From the NCBI RefSeq assembly GCF_008642235.1, contig NZ_SJEV01000002.1:310001-374000 (forward strand): a stretch of DNA of 64,000 bases. The letters run 5' to 3'. The position numbers were made by a program, and so were the translations under genes. This DNA is from Planctomonas psychrotolerans. Its GTDB lineage: Bacteria; Actinomycetota; Actinomycetes; Actinomycetales; Microbacteriaceae. The number at the start of each line of letters is the position of its first letter. Within the stretch, counting starts at the first letter, position 1. This document shows, in pieces, positions 58,310-64,000 of this stretch. The notes beneath the pieces are model-generated. The model searched no databases and was not told the origin of the DNA. It saw nothing but the letters and a program-made list of their open reading frames with translations.

Positions 58310-59522
58310 TGCCGGGGTTGTCCCGCATGAACTGCATCCACTCCGCCACCGCCGCCTCGTGCTGGGCGAAGGTCTCGGAGAACTTCGTCTCGCCGGTGAG
58401 CGTGTTGACGGTCACGAAGTACAGCCACGGACCCTCGGCGGGGTTCATCGCCGCCTTGATGGCGAGGTCGCCCGGGTTGGAGATGGGTCCGACGGGAAGG
58501 CCCGGATACACGTACGTGTTGTACGGGTTGGGGTCGGCGCGCTCCGCGTCGGTGGTCGACACCCGGCCGGTCGAGGAGACACCGTAGGAGACGGTCGCGT
58601 CCGACTGCAGGGCCATGCCCTGGTCGAGCCGGTTCACGAAGACGCGGGCCGCCTTGTAGAAGTCGTCGTCGTAGCGGGCCTCCTTCTGCACGATGGAGGC
58701 GAGGGTGAGCACGCGGTGCCGGTCGGCCTCGGGCACGCCCGCCTCGTCGAGCGCCTGGAACTGCCGGTCGACGAGCCGTTGCAGCATGTCGCGTGCCGAC
58801 GTGTCGGGCTGGAACGTGTAGGTGGCCGGGAAGAGGTAGCCCTCGAGGCGGGGTGCTTCGGCGGGCAGACCGAACGACGTGTGATCCGCGGCCGCCGCTT
58901 CGAGATCGGCGAGCGGGACGTCGGTCGCGTCGGCGAGCAGGGGAAGGACGCCGGACACCGTGGTCCCCTCCGGAATGGTGACCGTGTCCTCGATGCGGCT
59001 GGTGGGGTCCTGGAGCCGTTCGAGTGCCGCTCGGGCGCTCATCTTCTCGGCCAGGAGGTAGGTGCCCGGCTGGAAGACGGGCTCGGGCACGGTGGCGACG
59101 ACGGCCTCGTAGAAGGCGGCAGAGGACGCGACGACACCGGCCTCGGCGAGCGTGTCTCCGATGCTCGAGCCGGTCGCTCCGGACTCGATCAGCACGGTGA
59201 CCTCGCCCTCGCCTGGTCCGGCATAATCCTCCGCCGTCGACGGCGCGAAGATGCCGGACACCGCGGGAATCACCACCGCGTACACGGCGACCCCGGCGCC
59301 GACGAGCAGGGCGACGACGACGAGGAGCGCGTAGGGCCACTTCGGGTGCGGGCGTCTCCCGCCTCCGCCCCGCGTGGACCGCGGGCCGCGCCCGGTGCCG
59401 CTCCCGCCGGTCGAGTCGGGTGGGGTGGGCCGCTCGGAGAACAGCTCGGCGAACGGGTCGCTCGACGCCCCGGTAGAGGGGGCGCCGGTGCCGGGGTTAC
59501 GTGGGGATGTCGGAGTTGACAG
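58302..59522 (-). CDS. mltG: endolytic murein transglycosylase MltG
   Basis: A 406-residue membrane-anchored enzyme that ends glycan strand growth. A Pro/Ser/Gly-rich cytoplasmic tail is followed by one membrane helix (ALLVVVALLVGAGVAVYAVVI, near residues 65-85), then a LysM-like region and the YceG domain. The catalytic Glu lies in LASIVQKEARYDDDF. No ATG, GTG or TTG is in frame before the membrane helix. A CTG with GAAGGA 8 bases upstream, 2 bases after the ruvX stop, is the best start. Confidence 0.85.
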   Translation of the reverse strand: MSTPTSPRNPGTGAPSTGASSDPFAELFSERPTPPDSTGGSGTGRGPRSTRGGGGRRPHPKWPYALLVVVALLVGAGVAVYAVVIPAVSGIFAPSTAEDYAGPGEGEVTVLIESGATGSSIGDTLAEAGVVASSAAFYEAVVATVPEPVFQPGTYLLAEKMSARAALERLQDPTSRIEDTVTIPEGTTVSGVLPLLADATDVPLADLEAAAADHTSFGLPAEAPRLEGYLFPATYTFQPDTSARDMLQRLVDRQFQALDEAGVPEADRHRVLTLASIVQKEARYDDDFYKAARVFVNRLDQGMALQSDATVSYGVSSTGRVSTTDAERADPNPYNTYVYPGLPVGPISNPGDLAIKAAMNPAEGPWLYFVTVNTLTGETKFSETFAQHEAAVAEWMQFMRDNPGNG

Positions 59523-59524
59523 GG

Positions 59525-59992
59525 TTACGGTCCTTCGGTCGAAAGAACGGAACCCGGCGCCAACCCGCCGGCCCGCTCGCTGTCGAGAGCATGTTGCAGG
59601 ATTATAACGGCGGCAACCTGATCGATCACGGAACGTGAGGAGCGAGTGTTGCGGCCGGACCTGTGGAGGGCGGCCTGGGCGGTCACCGTGGAGAGTCGCT
59701 CGTCGACGAGCCGCACCGGCCGTCCACCAGCGGCGGCGAGTCGTTCGGCGAAGGCCACGGCGTCCTCCGTCGACGGCGTGCGAGCCCCCGACATCGACAG
59801 CGGCAGTCCCACCACGAACTCGATCGCGTCCGCCTCGTCGGCGGCGACGCGGATCTCGGCGAGGTCGGCGTCCCCCGTCGCCGCGCGGGCCACGGTGCTG
59901 AGCGGTGTGGCCAGCATGCCGGACGGATCGCACCGGGCCAGCCCGATGCGCGCCTTGCCCACGTCCACGCCGATGCGGACTCCCCTGCGCAC
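59525..59992 (-). CDS. ruvX: RuvX/YqgF Holliday junction resolvase-like nuclease
   Basis: A 155-residue RNase H-fold protein linked to 16S rRNA 5' processing. Acidic residues appear in GVDVGKARIGLA, DERLSTVTA and VIDQVAA. The start is GTG, five bases after the alaS stop. The alaS-ruvX-mltG-aroE order is typical of Gram-positive genomes. Confidence 0.94.
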   Translation of the reverse strand: MRRGVRIGVDVGKARIGLARCDPSGMLATPLSTVARAATGDADLAEIRVAADEADAIEFVVGLPLSMSGARTPSTEDAVAFAERLAAAGGRPVRLVDERLSTVTAQAALHRSGRNTRSSRSVIDQVAAVIILQHALDSERAGGLAPGSVLSTEGP

Positions 59993-59997
59993 GAGAA

Positions 59998-62652
59998 TCA
60001 GCTGAGGCTCGTCGAGATGGACTCGAGCGCGGCCGGGATGGCCGCGACGTCGGATCCACCGCCCTGAGCGAGGTCGTCCTTGCCGCCCCCGCCGCCGCCG
60101 AGCACGGCAGCGGCGGCACGGGCCAGCACGCCGGCGCGCGCGCCGGTCTCCCGGCCCGCCGCATTGGTGCCCACGATCACCGCGGGCTTGCCCGACACGT
60201 CGGCCGCGAGTGCGACGACGGCGGCGTCCGAGCCGAGCCGCTCCCGTACGCCGGTGACGAGGGAGCGCAGCTCGTCGCTCGACCGGAGCGATCCGACCGC
60301 CGCGGAGACGAGGGTGACGGCACCCACGCGCCGCGCGCCGGAAACGAGCTCGGGGATCCGCTGCGCGAGCTGGCGCGACTCGAAGTCGGCGATCTTCTTC
60401 TCCGCCGCCTTGAGGTTCGCCATCAGCTCGGCGATGCGGTCCGGCAGCTGTTCCCGCGGCGTCTTGAGACTCGAGGTGAGCTGCGACACGATGGCCCGCT
60501 CGGTGGCGAGGTCGCGGAAGGCGTCGCGGCCCACGAGCGACTCGACGCGGCGGCTCGTCGAGCCGATGGACGACTCGCTGACGAGGTTGATCAGGCCGAT
60601 CTCACTGCTGTGCCGCACGTGCGTTCCCGCGCAGAGCTCCCGGGACCACGGGCCGCCGATGTCCACGACGCGCACCTCGTCGCCGTACTTCTCGCCGAAG
60701 AGCGCCATCGCGCCGAGCGCCTTCGCCTCGTCGAGCGGCAGGACGCGGGTGGTCACCTCGAGGTCGTCGCGGATGGCCTGGTTCGACAGGTCCTCGATCT
60801 CGCTGCGGGTCTCGGCCGACAGGCCCTGGTTCCAGGAGAAGTCGAGCCGGAGGTAGCCGGCCTTGTTGTAGGAGCCGGACTGGTGCGCCTCCGGGCCGAG
60901 GATCTGCCGCAGTGCGGCGTGCACGATGTGCGTGCCGGAGTGCGCCTGCGTCGCCCCCCGACGCCAGTCGGCGTCGACCACGGTGCGAGCGGCGTCGCCG
61001 ACCCCCACCTCGCCCGCCCGCACGGAGACCCGGTGGCTGGTGAGGCCCTTGACGGGGCGCTGCACGTCGAGCACCTCGAGCTCGAACCCGGTGCCCACGA
61101 TGGTGCCGGCGTCGGCCTCCTGACCACCGGACTCCGCGTAGAGCGACGTCTCGGCGAGGATGATCTCCGCGATGTCGCCGGTCGACGCGCGGGTCACCGA
61201 CGCGCCGTCGACCAGGATGCCGAGCACGCTGGTCTCCGTCTCCAGCACGTCGTACCCGGTGAACACGGTCTCGCCGGACGCCCGGAACGCGCTGTACACC
61301 GACAGGTCGGCGATCGCGGTCTTCTTGTTCTTGGCGTCGGCCTTGGCGCGCGACCTCTGGTCGGCCATGAGTCGGTCGAACTCCGTCCGATTGACCTGCA
61401 GCCCCGCCTCCTCCGCCATCTCGAGCGTGAGATCGATGGGGAAACCGAACGTGTCGTGCAGCAGGAACGCGGTGTCGCCGGGCAGCTCGGCCGCACCCTT
61501 CTTCTTGGTGTCCGCGACCGCGAGGTCGAGGATGTTCGTGCCACTGGCGAGCGTGCGGAGGAACGTGTCCTCCTCGGCGTAGGCGATGCGGCTGATCCGG
61601 TCGAAGTCGGTGGCGACCTCGGGGTACGCCGCCTTCATCGCATCCCGCGACGCCGGGAGGAGCTCGGGAAGGGTCGCGGTGTCCACGCCGAGCAGGCGCA
61701 TGGCGCGCACGGTGCGGCGGAGGAGCCGGCGGAGAATGTAGCCGCGGCCCTCGTTCGACACGTTCACGCCGTCGGCGATCAGCATCAGGGAGGACCGCAC
61801 GTGGTCCGCGACGATGCGCATCCGCACGTCGTCGTCGTGGTCGGCGCCGTACCGGCGACCGGACAGTGCCGCGGCGCGGTCGAGCACGGGACGCACCTGG
61901 TCGATCTCGTACATGTTCTCGACGCCCTGCTTGAGGAACGCGACGCGCTCGAGGCCCATGCCGGTGTCGATGTTCTTCTTGGGCAGTTCGCCGAGGATGT
62001 CGAAGTCGCCCTTGCCGGTGCCTTCGCCGCGCTGGTACTGCATGAAGACGAGGTTCCAGATCTCGACGTAGCGGTCGTCGTCCGTCGCCGGCCCGCCGTC
62101 CGCACCGTAGGCGGGACCGCGGTCGAAGAAGATCTCGGAGCACGGACCGGCGGGGCCGGGCTGGCCGGTGGACCAGTAGTTGGTGTCCTTGCCGAGGCGC
62201 TGGATGCGCTCGTCGGGCAGGCCCGCCACCTGCTTCCAGTACCGGAAGGCGTCATCGTCGTCCTCGTAGATGGTGACCCACAGGTCGCGCTCGTCGAATC
62301 CGTACCCGCCGTCGGCCTCGCTCGTGGTGAGGAGCTCCCACGCGTACGCGATGGCCTGCTCCTTGAAGTAGTCGCCGAACGAGAAGTTGCCGTTCATCTG
62401 GAAGAACGTGCCGTGCCGCGGCGTCTTGCCGACCTCGTCGATGTCGTTGGTGCGGATGCACTTCTGCACGCTGGTGGCTCGGGGATACGGCGCAGGCACC
62501 AGGCCGGTGAGGTACGGCACGAACGGCACCATGCCGGCGACCGTGAACATGAGGGTGGGGTCGTCGCTCACCAGTGACGCGGAGGGAACGATCGTGTGGC
62601 CGCGCTGGGCGAAGAAGTCGAGCCAGCGCTGGCGGATGTCTGCGGTCTGCAT
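59998..62652 (-). CDS. alaS: alanyl-tRNA synthetase
   Basis: An 884-residue enzyme with a class II catalytic core (GHTIVPSASLVSDDPTLMFTV), tRNA-recognition domain, editing domain with HSGTHIVHAAL and CAGTHVRHSSE zinc ligands, and a C-terminal C-Ala domain ending in a Gly-rich stretch (VLGGGGGGKDDLAQGGG) typical of AlaS. Full length for the family. No T-box leader fits in the 48-bp gap upstream. Confidence 0.97.
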   Translation of the reverse strand: MQTADIRQRWLDFFAQRGHTIVPSASLVSDDPTLMFTVAGMVPFVPYLTGLVPAPYPRATSVQKCIRTNDIDEVGKTPRHGTFFQMNGNFSFGDYFKEQAIAYAWELLTTSEADGGYGFDERDLWVTIYEDDDDAFRYWKQVAGLPDERIQRLGKDTNYWSTGQPGPAGPCSEIFFDRGPAYGADGGPATDDDRYVEIWNLVFMQYQRGEGTGKGDFDILGELPKKNIDTGMGLERVAFLKQGVENMYEIDQVRPVLDRAAALSGRRYGADHDDDVRMRIVADHVRSSLMLIADGVNVSNEGRGYILRRLLRRTVRAMRLLGVDTATLPELLPASRDAMKAAYPEVATDFDRISRIAYAEEDTFLRTLASGTNILDLAVADTKKKGAAELPGDTAFLLHDTFGFPIDLTLEMAEEAGLQVNRTEFDRLMADQRSRAKADAKNKKTAIADLSVYSAFRASGETVFTGYDVLETETSVLGILVDGASVTRASTGDIAEIILAETSLYAESGGQEADAGTIVGTGFELEVLDVQRPVKGLTSHRVSVRAGEVGVGDAARTVVDADWRRGATQAHSGTHIVHAALRQILGPEAHQSGSYNKAGYLRLDFSWNQGLSAETRSEIEDLSNQAIRDDLEVTTRVLPLDEAKALGAMALFGEKYGDEVRVVDIGGPWSRELCAGTHVRHSSEIGLINLVSESSIGSTSRRVESLVGRDAFRDLATERAIVSQLTSSLKTPREQLPDRIAELMANLKAAEKKIADFESRQLAQRIPELVSGARRVGAVTLVSAAVGSLRSSDELRSLVTGVRERLGSDAAVVALAADVSGKPAVIVGTNAAGRETGARAGVLARAAAAVLGGGGGGKDDLAQGGGSDVAAIPAALESISTSLS

Positions 62653-62700
62653 GGGGCCCGTCGGGGTAGGAGATGGAAGGGGAAGGCTGCGGGAGCCGCG

Positions 62701-62919
62701 TCAGCGGTCGAGGTCGGAGATGGTGGTCTCGGCGGCGCCGACCACGGCGCGGAGTTCGGCCTGGCGCTCGAGGTAGCCGGCGCGGGCGGCGTCCCGCACG
62801 GCGGCGGCGCGCGCGTTGATCCGGTCGAAGAATCGGGCACCCTGCGGCGTGCGGCTGACGACGTGCGCCGCTCCGAACCCGATCCCGATGCCGACGACGA
62901 GCCACAGGACGATCTTCAT
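62701..62919 (-). CDS. small membrane protein upstream of alaS
   Basis: A 72-residue protein: one N-terminal membrane helix (IVLWLVVGIGIGFGAAHVV) and a charged, probably helical cytoplasmic tail. I do not recognise a named family. It sits between the DUF948 gene and alaS; similar small ORFs may be conserved in relatives, but that is untested. Confidence 0.7.
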   Translation of the reverse strand: MKIVLWLVVGIGIGFGAAHVVSRTPQGARFFDRINARAAAVRDAARAGYLERQAELRAVVGAAETTISDLDR

Positions 62920-62984
62920 GTGCGGTACTCCTCGAGTGGTAGAAAACGGTCGACGCCGCTCCCGGGCGACCGGCAGCGGACGGG

Positions 62985-63356
62985 TCAGCGGGTCTTGCCC
63001 GGGCGGGCGGGACGGAGCCCCGCGATGCCGGCCCGCACGGCGGCGGTGAACCCGGCGATCTTGATCAGCGGGCCGCCGACCGACGCCGCGAAGAGCGAGA
63101 CGAGCGCCGAGACGTTGCCGGTGACATCCGCCACGCTGCCCGTGATGGTGTCGACCCGGGCGAGCTGGCGATTCGCCTCCTGGATGGTGACGGTCGTCTC
63201 CTCGAGAATCGGGGTGATGCCGTTGCTCGCCTCACGGATGGCGACCGTGGTCTCGTCGAACACTCTGCCGAGCTTGATCAGGGGCAGGGCGAGGAAGGCG
63301 ACGAGGATCGCGAATACACCGGCCGCGATGAGTCCGGCAATGTCTCCACCCGACAT
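62985..63356 (-). CDS. DUF948-like membrane protein
   Basis: A 123-residue protein with one N-terminal membrane helix (IAGLIAAGVFAILVAFLALPL) and an amphipathic helical region with heptad-like spacing (REASNGITPILEETTVTIQEA). It resembles DUF948 proteins encoded near alaS in actinobacteria; the function is unknown. Confidence 0.8.
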   Translation of the reverse strand: MSGGDIAGLIAAGVFAILVAFLALPLIKLGRVFDETTVAIREASNGITPILEETTVTIQEANRQLARVDTITGSVADVTGNVSALVSLFAASVGGPLIKIAGFTAAVRAGIAGLRPARPGKTR

Positions 63357-63412
63357 GGTGTGACCCTTTCGTGGGAAGCGGCGAGCGCTTCGAGCGGTGT
63401 CGCTTAACGCGC

Positions 63413-63442
63413 GAGGCGGACCACCCTCGGGTGATCCGCCTC
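63413..63442 (-). terminator. rpsD terminator hairpin
   Basis: A near-perfect GC-rich stem (GAGGCGGAUCACC with GGUGGUCCGCCUC in the RNA, one G-U pair) with a CGAG loop, about 40 bases after the rpsD stop. Only a short GUUAA follows, but it is the strongest hairpin in the gap. Confidence 0.6.
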
Positions 63443-63483
63443 CACACTAGCGGTGCCGGGTCGGGCGTCGTGCGCCCGCCGGA

Positions 63484-64000
63484 CTAGCGTGCTGCGTAGT
63501 ACTCGACGACGAACTGCACTTCGCAGGTCACCGGAACCTCGGCGCGCTTCGGGCGGCGCACGAGGCGCGCCTGCAGCTTGTCGATCTCCACCTCGAGGTA
63601 GCCCGGAACCTTGGGCAGAACGTCGACGTGGCCACCGGCGGCGGCGACCTGGAACGGCTCGGTGCCCTCGGAGCGGGTCTTCACGTGGATGGTCTGACCC
63701 GGCTTCACGCGGAACGAGGGGCGGTCGACGATCTTGCCGTCGACGAGGATGTGGCGGTGCACCACGAACTGGCGCGCCTGTGCGGTGGTGCGGGCGAAGC
63801 CGGCACGAAGCACGAGGGCGTCGAGGCGCATCTCCAGCAGCTCGACCAGGTTCTCACCGGTCAGGCCCTGGCCACGGCGGGCCTCCTGGAAGACGATCTT
63901 GAGCTGGGCCTCGCGGATGCCGTACTGGGCGCGCAGACGCTGCTTCTCGCGCAGACGAACGGCGTAGTCGGAGTCCTGCTTGCGCTTGGACCGGCCGTGC
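63484..64000 (-). CDS. rpsD: 30S ribosomal protein S4 (N-terminus beyond the window)
   Basis: The last 172 residues of S4 are visible. They include YGIREAQLKIVF, the S4 RNA-binding domain LEMRLDALVLRAGFARTTAQARQ, and HRHILVDGKIVDRPSFRVKPG. The C-terminus EVQFVVEYYAAR is standard. About 35 residues are missing at the right edge. A single-gene transcription unit is suggested by the hairpin after it. Confidence 0.97.
   Translation of the reverse strand, partial: HGRSKRKQDSDYAVRLREKQRLRAQYGIREAQLKIVFQEARRGQGLTGENLVELLEMRLDALVLRAGFARTTAQARQFVVHRHILVDGKIVDRPSFRVKPGQTIHVKTRSEGTEPFQVAAAGGHVDVLPKVPGYLEVEIDKLQARLVRRPKRAEVPVTCEVQFVVEYYAAR

Noticed and set aside
58302-59522. Frameshift as the reason mltG lacks an ordinary start
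   Set aside because: The CTG has a well-placed ribosome-binding site and correct spacing from ruvX, so a frameshift is not needed.
59905-62577. 890-codon plus-strand frame opposite alaS
   Set aside because: Valine/arginine-rich antisense translation; alaS is certain from its motifs.
62653-62700. T-box leader upstream of alaS
   Set aside because: The gap is too short, and no T-box or specifier-loop sequence is seen.

Overview
The window is high-GC DNA with short gaps, many GTG starts (plus TTG and probably CTG) and many four-base ATGA or GTGA start/stop overlaps. It carries actinobacterial hallmarks: mIHF, a PriA without helicase motifs, the Trp-biosynthesis-associated membrane protein, a CUT1 sugar importer without its own ATPase, and the gene order aro-efp-nusB-pyr-car-gmk-rpoZ-coaBC-metK-priA-fmt-rsmB-rpe. 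Together these suggest a chromosomal segment of a Microbacteriaceae-like actinomycete. I saw no tRNA, rRNA, insertion sequence, integrase, CRISPR array or replication origin.

Positions 1-23129 form an accessory carbohydrate region. On the minus strand, a family-5 ABC importer (binding protein 5645-7189, permease, permease-ATPase fusion, ATPase) ends in a GH42 beta-galactosidase cut by the left edge. Divergent from it on the plus strand are a PadR regulator, a type I sulfatase and a GH3 glycosidase. Next, on the minus strand, are a YesL-like DUF624 membrane protein, a GH78 alpha-L-rhamnosidase, a DUF1593 protein and a serine hydrolase. A plus-strand CUT1 operon closes the region: binding protein, a 19-codon leader ORF, two permeases, a 2-hydroxyacid dehydrogenase and a TIM-barrel isomerase. 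None of the catabolic enzymes has a visible signal peptide, so the likely scheme is import of oligosaccharides followed by cytoplasmic breakdown. GH42, GH78, DUF624 and CUT1 together recall the Bacillus yes rhamnogalacturonan locus. The sulfatase suggests that some substrates are sulfated.

Positions 23178-64000 are housekeeping, all on the minus strand, so they read from right to left. The order is rpsD, two small membrane proteins, alaS, ruvX, mltG, aroE, aroC, aroK, aroB, corA, aroQ, efp and nusB. Then comes an inserted ssu-type ABC operon with acs, followed by pyrR, pyrB, pyrC, a membrane protein, carA, carB, pyrF, an mIHF-gmk fusion, rpoZ, coaBC, metK, priA, fmt, rsmB, rpe, an FKBP isomerase, hisE, hisG, hisF, hisI, trpE and the Trp membrane protein. 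The trpCBA genes often found next are absent; the sugar region begins there.

The most informative signals outside standard annotation are these. A PyrR RNA-binding loop overlaps the pyrR ribosome-binding region. Paired LacI-type operators sit at the CUT1 promoter. A 19-codon ORF with a strong ribosome-binding site couples into the first CUT1 permease. Perfect stem-loops lie between binding-protein and permease genes in both sugar importers. A family of REP-like palindromes has compensatory arm changes and lies at gene ends, and there is an exact 52-bp-period tandem array after rpe. The ssu operon may be read from a leaderless promoter, and mltG probably starts at CTG.
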